This document shows positions 17,859 to 27,016 of a stretch of 64,000 nucleotides of DNA, in pieces. The stretch is from Brevibacterium spongiae (GTDB lineage Bacteria; Actinomycetota; Actinomycetes; Actinomycetales; Brevibacteriaceae). The DNA lies in the NCBI RefSeq assembly GCF_026168515.1, contig NZ_CP093443.1:3038001-3102000 (forward strand), in the 5' to 3' direction. The notes beneath the pieces were generated by a model, which ran no database searches, was not told the origin of the DNA, and saw only the letters and a list, made by a program, of their open reading frames with translations. Position 1 is the stretch's first letter; every line of letters begins with the position of its first letter. Position numbers and translations under genes: made by a program.

Positions 17859-17909
17859 CAGTCCAACTTTCGGGGACCACTCCAGCGCCAGGGTGCTGGG
17901 GACCCGTCA
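17859..17909 (-). repeat. IS3-family terminal inverted repeat, orfA end
   Basis: Reads CAGTCCAACTTTCGGGGACC inward and ends CCGTCA at 17909. Its last three bases supply the TGA stop of the adjacent LysR gene. Confidence 0.88.
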
Positions 17910-18818
17910 GGTAGCAAGTGGGGTGAGGTGGGTGGCTGCGGCGGATTCGGCGGCGGCCACGAAAGCGCGGACGTGGGGCAGGTGCGCGTCACGTTCGCGC
18001 ACATGCATGACGACCCTGCGTGTGGGCACCGGGTCGGTGAGGTCGACGGCGACGAGTCCGGGCGGCAGCTGCAGCGTCGACAGCCTGGGCAGCACAGTGA
18101 CACCGAGGTTCGAGGCAACGAGGGCGAGCGCGGCGAAGTCGTCCTCGCAGGCGGCGAAGGCCTTGCGTTCGAAGCCGGCCGCCGCGCACGCATGGTCGAC
18201 GACCTTGCTCGACGGTCCCGCCCACATGTCGTAGTCGACCCACTGCTCGTCCTCGAGGTCCTTGAACGGCACGGTCTCACACGCGGCGAATTCGTGCCGC
18301 TCTGAGACCACGACGCGGTAGTCGTCATCGAAGAGCGGAACCCGGGTCATCTCCGGCAGACGGATCTCGCCTTCCTGCGGAACCTCGGCACGGATTTCGA
18401 TGACGCAGTGGGTGCGCCGGTTCTTCGCCGGTTCGTTGAGTTGGATGTCGAAGCGCAGATTCGGGTGGTCACGGGCCACGGTTTCGATGATCCCGGGCAG
18501 CAGGCGCGCATTGAACGAGGTGAACGCCGCGATCCGCAGCCGCGGCCGAGTGACGTTGCGGAAGCTCTCGACGATCTCGTCCAGCCGCGCCACCGAGGTG
18601 AACACCTCACCGGAGTCCTCGGCCAACCGCCTGCCGAGCTCGGTGATCTCGATGCCGCGCCCTGAGCGCCGGTACAGGGGCGCGCCGACGGCCTTCTGCA
18701 GGGTCGTGATGTGCTGGCTGACGGTGGCTGGCGTGTAGTTGAGGTTCTTCGCGGCCGCGACCACGGAACCGGTGGCGACGACGGCTCGCCAGATTCGGAG
18801 TCGATTGAGATCCCACAT
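17907..18818 (-). CDS. LysR-family transcriptional regulator, 3' end at an IS boundary
   Basis: 303 aa from the ATG at 18818 (MWDLNRLRIW, a conventional LysR start); an in-frame start also exists at 18842. The N-terminal winged helix has NYTPATVSQHITTLQ, and the effector domain spans residues 90-290. It is divergent from a LysE-family exporter, which it probably controls. The final TGA is formed by the first bases of the IS3 inverted repeat, so the original C-terminus may have been replaced. The length is still normal. Confidence 0.88.
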   Translation of the reverse strand: MWDLNRLRIWRAVVATGSVVAAAKNLNYTPATVSQHITTLQKAVGAPLYRRSGRGIEITELGRRLAEDSGEVFTSVARLDEIVESFRNVTRPRLRIAAFTSFNARLLPGIIETVARDHPNLRFDIQLNEPAKNRRTHCVIEIRAEVPQEGEIRLPEMTRVPLFDDDYRVVVSERHEFAACETVPFKDLEDEQWVDYDMWAGPSSKVVDHACAAAGFERKAFAACEDDFAALALVASNLGVTVLPRLSTLQLPPGLVAVDLTDPVPTRRVVMHVRERDAHLPHVRAFVAAAESAAATHLTPLAT

Positions 18819-18835
18819 GAGTGCATCGTAGCCGT

Positions 18836-18872
18836 GAACCATTCGGTTCTGCCTGATGATCGTTCACGATCA
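18836..18872. promoter_or_regulatory. Candidate LysR operators between the regulator and the exporter
   Basis: Two inverted repeats lie in the 153-base divergent spacer: GAACC-ATTC-GGTTC (18836-18849) and the 16-base TGATCGTTCACGATCA (18857-18872, central two bases unpaired). The second has the T-N-A dyad form of LysR sites. Assignment is by position only. Confidence 0.5.
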
Positions 18873-18971
18873 GTTGCTTTTCCCGATCGTTGACGGCCCT
18901 GACAATGGAGAGGATCCACCAATTCCCACCGAAAAGATCCCCACCGCAGAAACCGCAGAAGAAGGAGTGCT

Positions 18972-19709
18972 GTGACCGGACCCGAGATCCTGACCATCAC
19001 CGGTGCCGCCGCCGCTCTGGCGATCACGCCCGGCCCCGAGACGATCCTCACGATCCGTCTGTCCTCCCTGCGCCGCAAGGCCGGACTCGTCTACGCCCTC
19101 GGCACCGCCACGGGCACCGTGATCTGGATGGTGCTGGCACTCACCGGAGTCTCCGCCCTGCTCACCGTCTACCCGGCCGCCATCCAGGTGCTCAAGATCG
19201 GCGGCGGACTCTACCTCTGCCTCCTCGGACTCCTCGCCGGACGACAGGCGCTGCGGCTGCGTCGCGAACTCCGCGCTGCCTCGGCCGACTCCGCTCTCAA
19301 GGACACACCGGATCCCGCGTCGAGTGCCGCCGACGATACCTCCGCCGAGGCGGCCGCCGGCCCGGTCAGCGAGATCGCCACCGTCATGGACTCGTCCTCG
19401 TGGGGCCACCTGCGCTCGATCGTGTCCTACCGCCGCGGCATCATCTCCTCGCTGAGCAATCCGAAGGTCGGCCTGTTCTTCCTCGCGATCCTGCCCACCC
19501 TCGTGCCCGCGGCCCCGAGCAGCGTCGACTATGCGGTGCTCGTCCTCCTCATCCTCGGCGTGCTCCTGTCCTATCAGCTCGTGCTCGCGTGCCTGGCGAG
19601 CCTGGCCGCCTCGGCGATGGCGCACCGCAGTGCCGACTTCTTCATCGAGGCTGCCTCGACCGTGATCCTGCTCGTCATCGGCATCGCGGTCATCGCGATC
19701 CCGATCTGA
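18972..19709 (+). CDS. LysE/RhtB-family amino-acid exporter
   Basis: 245 aa, GTG start after AAGGAG. About six membrane segments are seen. The conserved N-terminal ITPGPETILTIR motif and SNPKVGLFFLAILPTL are the LysE superfamily signatures. A hydrophilic Ala/Ser/Asp-rich loop (residues 100-140) in the middle is longer than usual. Substrate unknown, probably an amino acid. Divergent from the LysR gene. Confidence 0.88.
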   Translation: MTGPEILTITGAAAALAITPGPETILTIRLSSLRRKAGLVYALGTATGTVIWMVLALTGVSALLTVYPAAIQVLKIGGGLYLCLLGLLAGRQALRLRRELRAASADSALKDTPDPASSAADDTSAEAAAGPVSEIATVMDSSSWGHLRSIVSYRRGIISSLSNPKVGLFFLAILPTLVPAAPSSVDYAVLVLLILGVLLSYQLVLACLASLAASAMAHRSADFFIEAASTVILLVIGIAVIAIPI

Positions 19710-19786
19710 GGCGCCCGACGATCCCGACCGCACCGAAGCGACCAGAATAAGAATCACTCGCCGAGGCGGCGCGGTTGCTTCGCGTT

Positions 19787-19812
19787 CGTCTCGGGGTTGC
19801 GTCTCGGGGTTG
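19787..19812. repeat. Two tandem copies of a 13-bp repeat after panC
   Basis: CGTCTCGGGGTTG occurs twice head to tail, directly before the panC stop in the convergent lysE-panC gap. A CGCCGAGGCGG motif lies 25 bases away. No hairpin with a T-run is seen. Confidence 0.7.
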
Positions 19813-19813
19813 C

Positions 19814-20647
19814 TCAGAATTCCAACGGCAGGTTGTCGATGAGATGAGTGCCGCCGACATTCGCAGAGACGAGCAGCAGAGCCGATCCCCGGAAGTCCGG
19901 CGTGCACTGCCGCAGGTCCGCGGCATCGACGAGGCTGAGGTAGATGACCTCGAGATCTCCACGTGCGGCCGCGCCCTCGAGCACGGCCCGCGCGGCAGCT
20001 TCGACCTCGGCGGGCCCGGCAGCCACATCGGCGGCGGCGTCGAGGGCCCGTGGAATCGCCAGGGCACGTTCCCGATCGGGTCCGGTGAGGTATTCGTTGC
20101 GACTCGACATCGCCAGGCCGTCGCCGTCGCGCACGACGGGCAGGCCGATGAGCTCGATATCGAAGTTGAGGTCGGCGATCATCCTCTTGACCAGACAGAA
20201 CTGCTGGATGTCCTTGAGTCCGAAGACCGTGACATCGGGGGCGATGAGGGTGAACAGCTTCGCCACGACCGTGAGCACACCGTCGAAGTGACCGGGCCTG
20301 GCCGCCCCTTCGAACACCGCTCCCATGCGTCCGGCGACGACGCGGACCTCGGGCGCGGACGGGTACATCTCCGCCAGGGCAGGGGCGAAGACGAAGTCGA
20401 CTCCGGCCTCCTCGCACTTCTGCAGATCGGCCTCGATGGGACGCGGATACTGCACGAAGTCCTCATCGGCACCGAACTGCAGCGGATTGACGAAGATCGA
20501 CGTCACGACCAGATCCGCCTCGGCCCGGGCCCGGGTCATAAGCGCCTGATGCCCCGAGTGGAGGGCGCCCATCGTCGGCACGAGACCGACGCGACCGGAC
20601 TGCTCGGCCCGCCACCGACGCAGCGCCTGAATGCCGCCGACCTCCAT
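19814..20647 (-). CDS. panC: Pantothenate synthetase PanC
   Basis: 277 aa from the ATG at 20647, which shares its A with the panB stop (TGATG). Condenses pantoate and beta-alanine with ATP. HIGH-like motif is GALHSGHQALM; the KMSKS-equivalent region is AMSSRNEYL. FVNPLQFG and FGLKDIQQF are conserved. An upstream in-frame extension to 20800 lies inside panB and is not needed. Confidence 0.95.
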   Translation of the reverse strand: MEVGGIQALRRWRAEQSGRVGLVPTMGALHSGHQALMTRARAEADLVVTSIFVNPLQFGADEDFVQYPRPIEADLQKCEEAGVDFVFAPALAEMYPSAPEVRVVAGRMGAVFEGAARPGHFDGVLTVVAKLFTLIAPDVTVFGLKDIQQFCLVKRMIADLNFDIELIGLPVVRDGDGLAMSSRNEYLTGPDRERALAIPRALDAAADVAAGPAEVEAAARAVLEGAAARGDLEVIYLSLVDAADLRQCTPDFRGSALLLVSANVGGTHLIDNLPLEF

Positions 20648-21555
20648 CAGTCGAAGCTCCTCTCGGGCTCGGGGAAGACCCCTGACTTCACTTCGTCGAC
20701 ATAGGTCTCGACCGCCTCGGTGAGCACCGAATGCAGGTCGGCGTAGCGCTTGACGAAGCGCGGGGCACGGCCGGTGCGCAGACCCGCCATGTCCTGCCAC
20801 ACGAGCACCTGCGCGTCGGTCTCGGCACCGGCGCCGATGCCTACGGTCGGGACCTTCAGCTCGGCAGTGACCTGCCCGGCCAGGCCCGTGGGCACCATCT
20901 CCATGACCACGGAGAACGCCCCGGCCGCGGCGACCGCGCGAGCATCGTCGAGCAGGGCGGTCCCGGCCTCGCCGCGCCCTTGGACCTTGTATCCGCCGAG
21001 GTTGTGCTCGGCCTGCGGGGTGAAGCCGATGTGCGCCATGACGGGGATCCCCGCGTTCGTGATCGCCCGGATCCGGGAGGCCATCCGCGCCCCGCCTTCG
21101 AGCTTGACCGCGTGGACGCCGGCCTCCTTCATGAACCGCACTGCCGTGGCCACGGCCTGCTCATCGGAGATCTCATAGCTGCCGAAAGGCAGGTCCGCGA
21201 CGATGAGCGCACGATTCGTCGCCGAGGCGACCGCGCGGGCCAGGGGAATGAGCTCGTCCACGGTCACCGGCAGGGTCGTGGCGTGGCCGAAGACGTTGTT
21301 CGCCGCGGAATCGCCGACGAGCAGAGCCTCGACGCCGGCCTGCTCGAACAGGGCGGCCGTGTACTGGTCGTAGCTGGTCAGCATCGCCCACCGCCTGCCT
21401 TCGGCCTTCGCCTTGATGAGGTCGAGGGTGCGGATTCGCCGAGGCGGTGCCGCGGAAGCGGACGCCTGTGCACTGCCGTACGGGGCGGGCTGCTCCGCGG
21501 CCGCATCGGCGCTGGTGGCGGTCGTGTTCTGGTTCGGGTGTGCCGCGTCGGGCAT
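20647..21555 (-). CDS. panB: 3-methyl-2-oxobutanoate hydroxymethyltransferase PanB
   Basis: 302 aa from ATG 21555 (AAGGAC four bases upstream); the frame is open to 21690. Makes ketopantoate from ketoisovalerate and methylene-THF. Residues 1-40 are a variable Ala/Pro-rich extension. The barrel follows with [12 protein letters not shown] (metal-binding Asp), VKLEGG and [15 protein letters not shown]. First gene of panB-panC, coupled by TGATG. Confidence 0.95.
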   Translation of the reverse strand: MPDAAHPNQNTTATSADAAAEQPAPYGSAQASASAAPPRRIRTLDLIKAKAEGRRWAMLTSYDQYTAALFEQAGVEALLVGDSAANNVFGHATTLPVTVDELIPLARAVASATNRALIVADLPFGSYEISDEQAVATAVRFMKEAGVHAVKLEGGARMASRIRAITNAGIPVMAHIGFTPQAEHNLGGYKVQGRGEAGTALLDDARAVAAAGAFSVVMEMVPTGLAGQVTAELKVPTVGIGAGAETDAQVLVWQDMAGLRTGRAPRFVKRYADLHSVLTEAVETYVDEVKSGVFPEPERSFD

Positions 21556-21928
21556 GAGAGTCCTTCGGAGATGCGAGGTCGTCGGTTCTGGCGCAGGCGG
21601 GTCGAGTCCGCGGCTCCGGTGAGGGTCCGCGGTCACTCTCACGGGGCGACCACCACGGTGCGCATAGGCTCGGGTTGCGAGCCAGGTCACAGCCTATTGC
21701 ATCCTCGGCCTCTCGGCCATCATCGCCGCCAGGGCCTGACTCCCGGACACAGCAGTCGCGACGCACCCCGCCGCACCCAGCGCCCGAGAGTTGTATATTG
21801 CCCGCCCACGGGATTAAGCTCAAATCTGCGCAAAGAATTAAACGCACAACTGCGCAAAACATTTCGGGCGGTTCTGCTCTCGTGTCAGTCACACCGGACA
21901 CGATCTCCGCCCACTGCAGAGAAGGACG
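21556..21928. other. Divergent panB/nadA spacer
   Basis: 373 bases without a gene. The panB side is GC-rich and featureless. The nadA side has an AT-rich island (21790-21870), unusual for this genome, holding the CTGCGCAAA direct repeats and probably the nadA promoter. Confidence 0.6.
21826..21858. promoter_or_regulatory. Direct repeats CTGCGCAAA upstream of the NAD operon
   Basis: CTGCGCAAA occurs at 21826-21834 and again at 21850-21858, 24 bases apart. Each contains the TGCGCA palindrome. They lie 70-100 bases before nadA in AT-rich DNA. The placement suggests the binding site of an NAD-responsive repressor, but I cannot assign NrtR, NadQ or another family from sequence. Confidence 0.5.
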
Positions 21929-23215
21929 ATGATGACCACGACAGCTTCGATCGAACTCACCCTCAAGGACATCTCTGCCACGGGGACGAAGGACGACATG
22001 TGCTCGACGGAGCTGCTCGATGCCCCGTGGGATGTCGACGAGCGGCCCGGCTATGGCCCCGGCGCCTCACTGGCCGATCCGATCCCCGCCGCCGCCCCGC
22101 GTCAGGGCGAGATCCCCGAGGAGTACAAGCAGGCCTCGGCCGAGGAGCTCGATGCTCGCATCCGCAGGGCCAAAGAGACCCTCGGAGACCGGGTCGTCCT
22201 CCTCGGACACCACTACCAGCGGGTCGAGGTCGTCGAACACGCCGACTACATCGGCGACTCATTCATGCTTGCCCGGGCCGCGCAGAACCACCCGGAAGCG
22301 GAGGCCATCGTCTTCTGCGGCGTCCACTTCATGGCTGAGACCGCCGATCTGCTCTCGAAGCCGAACCAGTCGGTCATCCTGCCCAATCTCGCGGCTGGCT
22401 GTTCGATGGCCGATATGGCCTCGATCGACCAGGTCGAGGACTGCTGGGAGCAGCTGGCCGAGGTCTTCGGCACCGAGGCCGATGAGCACGGTCGCGTCCC
22501 GGTCATCCCCGTCACGTACATGAATTCCTCGGCCGCGATCAAGGGCTTCTGCGGCCGCAACGGCGGCATCGTGTGCACCTCATCCAACGCCGAGGTGGTC
22601 CTCGAGTGGGCCTTCGAACGCGGGCAGAGGGTCCTGTTCTTCCCCGACCAGCACCTCGGCCGCAACACCGCGGTGAACATGGGAATCGGCCCCGACGAGA
22701 TGCCCCTGTGGAATCCCGCGCGACCGCTGGGCAACAACTCCGAAGCCGAGCTGCGCAACGCCCGCGTCATCCTGTGGCAGGGATTCTGCTCCGTGCACAA
22801 GCGCTTCACCCCCGCCCAGATCGCCAAGGCCCGGGCCGAACACCCCGATGTGCGCGTCATCGTTCACCCCGAATGCCCGCGCGAGACCGTCGAGGCCGCC
22901 GATGAGTCAGGGTCGACCGCGTACATCACGAAGGCCATCGCCGAGGCGACCGAGCCGACCACGTTCGCCATCGGCACCGAGATCAACCTCGTCCAGCGGC
23001 TGGCCGCCGAGCATCCGCAGCACGAGATCTTCTGCCTCGATCCCGTCATCTGCCCGTGCTCGACGATGTATCGCATCCACCCCGGATACATCGCCTGGGT
23101 CCTCGAGTCCCTCATCGCCGGCGAGGTCGTCAATCAGATCTCCGTCGACGCCGAGGTGGCCGACCCCGCCCGCGTCTCCCTGGAGCGGATGCTCGCTGCG
23201 AAGCCGCGGATCTGA
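21929..23215 (+). CDS. nadA: Quinolinate synthase NadA
   Basis: 428 aa, ATG-ATG start after GAAGGACG (21929 or 21932). A [4Fe-4S] enzyme condensing iminoaspartate with DHAP to quinolinate. The LGHHYQR motif, Cys in IVFCGVHFM, Cys in GIVCTSSNAEV and the C-terminal CPCSTMYRIHP are present. About 60 residues precede the core, a long N-terminus. Its stop overlaps the nadB start (TGATG). Confidence 0.96.
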   Translation: MMTTTASIELTLKDISATGTKDDMCSTELLDAPWDVDERPGYGPGASLADPIPAAAPRQGEIPEEYKQASAEELDARIRRAKETLGDRVVLLGHHYQRVEVVEHADYIGDSFMLARAAQNHPEAEAIVFCGVHFMAETADLLSKPNQSVILPNLAAGCSMADMASIDQVEDCWEQLAEVFGTEADEHGRVPVIPVTYMNSSAAIKGFCGRNGGIVCTSSNAEVVLEWAFERGQRVLFFPDQHLGRNTAVNMGIGPDEMPLWNPARPLGNNSEAELRNARVILWQGFCSVHKRFTPAQIAKARAEHPDVRVIVHPECPRETVEAADESGSTAYITKAIAEATEPTTFAIGTEINLVQRLAAEHPQHEIFCLDPVICPCSTMYRIHPGYIAWVLESLIAGEVVNQISVDAEVADPARVSLERMLAAKPRI

Positions 23216-24843
23216 TGAGCCGCGTCATCATCGTCGGGACCGGGATCGCGGGACTGACTGCGGCCGTGAACCTGGCCGGCCGACATCGGGTTACTCTCAT
23301 CACGAAGGGCCGCCTCGGTGAGTCGAACACCGCGTGGGCCCAGGGCGGGATCGCCGGGGTCATCGGGGTCGAAGACACCATCGATTCTCATATCGCCGAC
23401 ACCCTGTCCGCCGGGGTCGGGCACTGCGACGTCGACGCCGTGCGCGTGCTGTGCGAGGCCGGTGGGGACGCGCTTGCCACCCTCGCCGAGGCGGGGGTCG
23501 ACTTCGACACGGACCCGACCGGGGACTGGGCCAGGGGGATGGAAGGAGCACATTCGCATCCCCGCATCTTCCATTCCGGTGGGGACGCGACCGGACGCGC
23601 GATCACCGCGGCATTGGCTGCCCGGTTGCGGTCGGAGGTGGCCGCCGGGCGGGTCGAGCTGTACGAGCACACGATGCTCGTCGACATCATCACCGCTGAC
23701 AACGAACCCACCGGACACGGCCGGACCATGCTCGCATCCAGTGAGACCCCGAGCCGAGCGACCGGAGTCACCGTGCTCCGCGGCAGCCGTCTCGAGCGAC
23801 TGGCCGCGGATGCAATCGTGCTCGCCACCGGCGGGGCCGGGCAGCTCTTCGCGCATACGACGAACCCGCTAGCGGCGACCGGGGACGGTCTGGCCGCGGC
23901 CATTCGCGCCGGCGCCGTGGTCCGTGATCTCGAGTTCTTCCAGTTCCATCCGACCGCTCTGGCCGGTGCCGGGTTCCTCATCTCCGAGGCCGTCCGCGGC
24001 GCCGGTGCCCTGCTGCTCGATGAGCAGGGCAGACGGTTCATGCGTGAGGTCGACGAGAGAGCCGAGCTCGCTCCCCGCGATGTCGTGGCGCTGGCTCTGC
24101 ACCGCCGCCAGGCTGCCCAGGACGGACGTCCCTGCTTCCTCGATGCCCGAGCGATACCGAATGTGGCGGCGAAGTTCCCGAGCATCACCGCAGGACTGGC
24201 CGAGCATGGTCTCGACTTGTCCCGGGACCTCATTCCCATCTCTCCTGCCGCGCACTACTTCATGGGCGGGGTGGCCACGGACGTCGGCGGGCGCACGAGC
24301 ATCGACCGGCTCTTCGCCGTCGGTGAGGCCGCATGCACGGGAGTGCACGGGGCCAACCGTCTGGCCTCGAACTCCCTGCTCGAAGGAGCAGTCTTCGCCG
24401 GCCGGGCCGCCACAGCGATCGAGGCGCAGCTGCGCCGTGACTCCGTCATCATCGATCCTGATCATCACCTCCCATTCCCCCGGTTCGGTCCACTCCCCCA
24501 GTACGGTTCATTCCACCAGACGGCACTGACACGGACCGAACTGCAGAGATTGGCCTGGGACCACCTCGGCGTCGAACGCACGGCCACGGGTCTGCGAATC
24601 CTGCTCGACCGCCTCGGCGAGGGAACCCCCGACACGTCAGACGGCGAGCGCGGCACGACTGTCGCCGCCGACCGCGGCACCACCATCTCCGCCGAACAGC
24701 TCGAGACTGCGAATCTTGCGCTCATCGCCAGGCATATGGCCGATCATGCGCTGGCGCGTGAGCACAGCCTCGGCGCACATACCCGCACCGATGCTCCATT
24801 CATTTCGTCCACCGCCCTGCTGCAGGAGGCCACCGCATGCTGA
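23215..24843 (+). CDS. nadB: L-aspartate oxidase NadB
   Basis: 542 aa from the ATG sharing an A with the nadA stop. Oxidises L-aspartate to iminoaspartate with FAD. The N-terminal FAD motif is IIVGTGIAGLTAAVNLA. SNTAWAQGGIAG, FQFHPTAL, the catalytic RGAGA loop and ISPAAHYFMGGV are present. The C-terminal helical domain is shorter than in E. coli and has a Thr/Gly-rich segment near residue 480. Confidence 0.96.
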   Translation: MSRVIIVGTGIAGLTAAVNLAGRHRVTLITKGRLGESNTAWAQGGIAGVIGVEDTIDSHIADTLSAGVGHCDVDAVRVLCEAGGDALATLAEAGVDFDTDPTGDWARGMEGAHSHPRIFHSGGDATGRAITAALAARLRSEVAAGRVELYEHTMLVDIITADNEPTGHGRTMLASSETPSRATGVTVLRGSRLERLAADAIVLATGGAGQLFAHTTNPLAATGDGLAAAIRAGAVVRDLEFFQFHPTALAGAGFLISEAVRGAGALLLDEQGRRFMREVDERAELAPRDVVALALHRRQAAQDGRPCFLDARAIPNVAAKFPSITAGLAEHGLDLSRDLIPISPAAHYFMGGVATDVGGRTSIDRLFAVGEAACTGVHGANRLASNSLLEGAVFAGRAATAIEAQLRRDSVIIDPDHHLPFPRFGPLPQYGSFHQTALTRTELQRLAWDHLGVERTATGLRILLDRLGEGTPDTSDGERGTTVAADRGTTISAEQLETANLALIARHMADHALAREHSLGAHTRTDAPFISSTALLQEATAC

Positions 24844-25688
24844 CGACCGCGACCATCGACTCTGCGCTGGGGATCGCGCTCGACGAGGATGCTCCCTGGG
24901 GCGACATCACCGGGGAGACGTTCATCCCGGCGACCGCCTCGGCACGGGCGCAGCTGCGCGCGCGGGAGGACGGGGTGCTCGCCGGCATCGAGGTCTTCGC
25001 CCGCGCCTTCACCCTCGTCGACGACACGGTCACGGTCGAACTCGATGCGGCCGATGGTGATGCCTTCTCTGCTGGTCAGCTGCTCGCCACCGTCACGGGC
25101 CCTGCGCGAGCGGTGCTGCGCGCCGAGCGGATCGCCCTGAACTTCTGCCAGCGGATGAGCGGCGTCGCCACCCAGACTCGCGCGTATGTCGATGCGGCCG
25201 CCGGACGTGCCCGCATCGCCGACACCCGCAAGACGACCCCGGGGCTGCGGGCGTTCGAGAAGCACGCGGTCGTGTGCGGCGGCGGGCACAATCACCGGTT
25301 CGGGCTCTCGGACGCGGTCATGGCCAAGGACAATCACCTCGCTGTCCTCGCAGGTGAGGGCCGCAGCATCGCCGAAGCGATCCGAGCAGCACGCGCCCGT
25401 CTGCCGCACACGACGATGATCGAGGTGGAGGTCGACCGGCTCGATCAGGTCCAGGCGGTCCTCGACGGCGGCGCCGACATCATCATGCTCGACAACTTCA
25501 CCACCGACCAGCTGCGCGAGGGTGTCGAGCTCATCGCCGGGCGCGCGGTCGTCGAGGCCAGCGGCAACGTCACCCTGGACACGATCCCGGAGATCGCAGC
25601 GACCGGCGTCGATGTCATCTCTTCGGGAGCGCTGACCCACAGTGTGCGCGCGATCGACCTCGGCCTCGACCTCGTGCTGGAGAACTGA
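24837..25688 (+). CDS. nadC: Nicotinate-nucleotide pyrophosphorylase (carboxylating) NadC
   Basis: 283 aa; ATG inside the last codons of nadB (ATGCTGA overlap). Converts quinolinate and PRPP to nicotinate mononucleotide. RIADTRKTTPGLRAFEKHAV and GGGHNHRFGLSD (substrate-binding Arg/His/Lys) are intact, as is the C-terminal ISSGALTHSV. Third gene of nadABC-S. Confidence 0.97.
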   Translation: MLTTATIDSALGIALDEDAPWGDITGETFIPATASARAQLRAREDGVLAGIEVFARAFTLVDDTVTVELDAADGDAFSAGQLLATVTGPARAVLRAERIALNFCQRMSGVATQTRAYVDAAAGRARIADTRKTTPGLRAFEKHAVVCGGGHNHRFGLSDAVMAKDNHLAVLAGEGRSIAEAIRAARARLPHTTMIEVEVDRLDQVQAVLDGGADIIMLDNFTTDQLREGVELIAGRAVVEASGNVTLDTIPEIAATGVDVISSGALTHSVRAIDLGLDLVLEN

Positions 25689-25689
25689 G

Positions 25690-26892
25690 ATGGACGGCGG
25701 CCGGCTCTACCTCGACACCGCCTCGGCGGCACCCGTGCGCCGGGAGGCCCTTGAGGCCGCGTGGCCGTATCTGGCAGGGGCGTTCGGGAATCCGTCGAGC
25801 CACCACGCGATCGGCCGCATCTCCTCGGAGGCTCTGGCCGATGCGCGCTCGCGCGTGGCGAAGGTGTTGGGCATGCGGGCCACTGACATCACGTTCACCA
25901 GCGGCGGCACCGAGGCGGACAACCTCGCGATCATCGGCATGGCCCTCGGCGCGCAGACTGCGGGTACGGCTGGGAGCACGCCCCCGCCTCGGCGACACAT
26001 CGTCACCTCACCCATCGAGCATGAGGCGGTGCTCGCCTCGGTGGAGTTCCTCTCCCGCGTCCACGGATTCACTGTCACCGAGGCGGCGCTGACCTCCGAT
26101 GGAACCGTGACCCCGGAGGCGCTGGCAGAAGCGATGCGCCCGGACACCGTGCTCGTGACCTTGGGGTATGCGAATAATGAGATCGGCACTGTCGCGAACA
26201 TCCCCGCCCTGGCAGCCGTCGCCCGCGAGGCAGGAGCCCTGTTCCACACGGATGCGGTGCAGGCCGCCGGGTGGCTGCCGCTGTCGGGGCTCGGCGTCGA
26301 TGCGCTCAGCTTGGCCGGGCACAAGGTTGGAGCGCCGAAGGGCATCGGGGTGGCCGCGATCCGCGCGCGGATTCCCGTCGAACCGCTCATCCACGGCGGC
26401 GGGCAGGAGGCCGGGCGACGGTCGGGGACGGAGAACGTAGCCTTGGCCGTCGCATTCGCCACGGCCCTCGAACTCGCCGAGGCGGAACGGACCGAAGCCG
26501 CCGCCCGTGTCGCAGCCATCCGGGATGAGTTCATTGCCACTGTCCTCGGCGGCGTCCCCGGAGCGTTCCTCACAGGTGCTGCAGACGGTGCCGGCGCGGA
26601 CGGTCGACCGACTCGTTCGCCGAATCATGCGTCGTTCTGCTTCTCGGACACCTCCGGTGAGGCGGTGCTGCTTGAGCTCGAGCGCCTCTGTGTCACTGCC
26701 TCGAGCGGCTCGGCATGCGCGGTCGGATCGGACGAACCCTCGCACGTGCTCACTGCCCTCGGAATCGCCGCCGAGGTCGCTCAGACGAGTGTCCGCTTCA
26801 CCTTCCCCTCATCGATCACAGCCGAGCAGGGACGGACCGCCGCCCACGCTGTCATCGCAGCTGCGGAGAGCCTCGCCACGAGTTTCGCGTAG
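25690..26892 (+). CDS. nadS: Cysteine desulfurase family protein NadS
   Basis: 400 aa, starting one base after the nadC stop. Fold type I PLP enzyme: PLP-lysine in SLAGHKVGAPKG, SGGTEADNLAI, and the sulfur-carrying Cys in SGSACAVGSDEPSH. In C. glutamicum a homologue encoded with nadA and nadC matures the NadA iron-sulfur cluster; the same role is inferred here from the operon. Last gene of the cluster. Confidence 0.92.
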   Translation: MDGGRLYLDTASAAPVRREALEAAWPYLAGAFGNPSSHHAIGRISSEALADARSRVAKVLGMRATDITFTSGGTEADNLAIIGMALGAQTAGTAGSTPPPRRHIVTSPIEHEAVLASVEFLSRVHGFTVTEAALTSDGTVTPEALAEAMRPDTVLVTLGYANNEIGTVANIPALAAVAREAGALFHTDAVQAAGWLPLSGLGVDALSLAGHKVGAPKGIGVAAIRARIPVEPLIHGGGQEAGRRSGTENVALAVAFATALELAEAERTEAAARVAAIRDEFIATVLGGVPGAFLTGAADGAGADGRPTRSPNHASFCFSDTSGEAVLLELERLCVTASSGSACAVGSDEPSHVLTALGIAAEVAQTSVRFTFPSSITAEQGRTAAHAVIAAAESLATSFA

Positions 26893-27016
26893 CCGAAAAC
26901 GCACCTACATGTGATTTTGACCATAGCGCTCTCAGCAGGTGGGATAGACCCTTTCTTTCTCCGCGCTTTGGGGTGAGACTGAAAGCAGTATTCGCGACGG
27001 GTGTGAGGGGGCCGCC

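Larger units (their letters stand above)
13384..17909 (-). mobile_element. IS3-family insertion sequence, interrupted by an IS21-family element
   Basis: The outer element is bounded by about 50-base imperfect inverted repeats, each starting TGACGGGTCCCCAGC. It contains an IS3-type orfA/orfB pair on the minus strand, with orfB in the -1 frame. Without the inner insertion and its target duplication it is 1,585 bp, normal for IS3. I see no convincing target-site duplication at its outer ends. The flanks themselves extend the inverted repeat (CTACC / GGTAG). It lies between guaB3 and a LysR gene. Confidence 0.9.

Noticed and set aside
18890..19750. 286-codon frame overlapping the LysE exporter in another phase
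   Set aside because: Arg/Pro/His-rich translation; the LysE frame has conserved motifs, membrane helices and a good ribosome-binding site.
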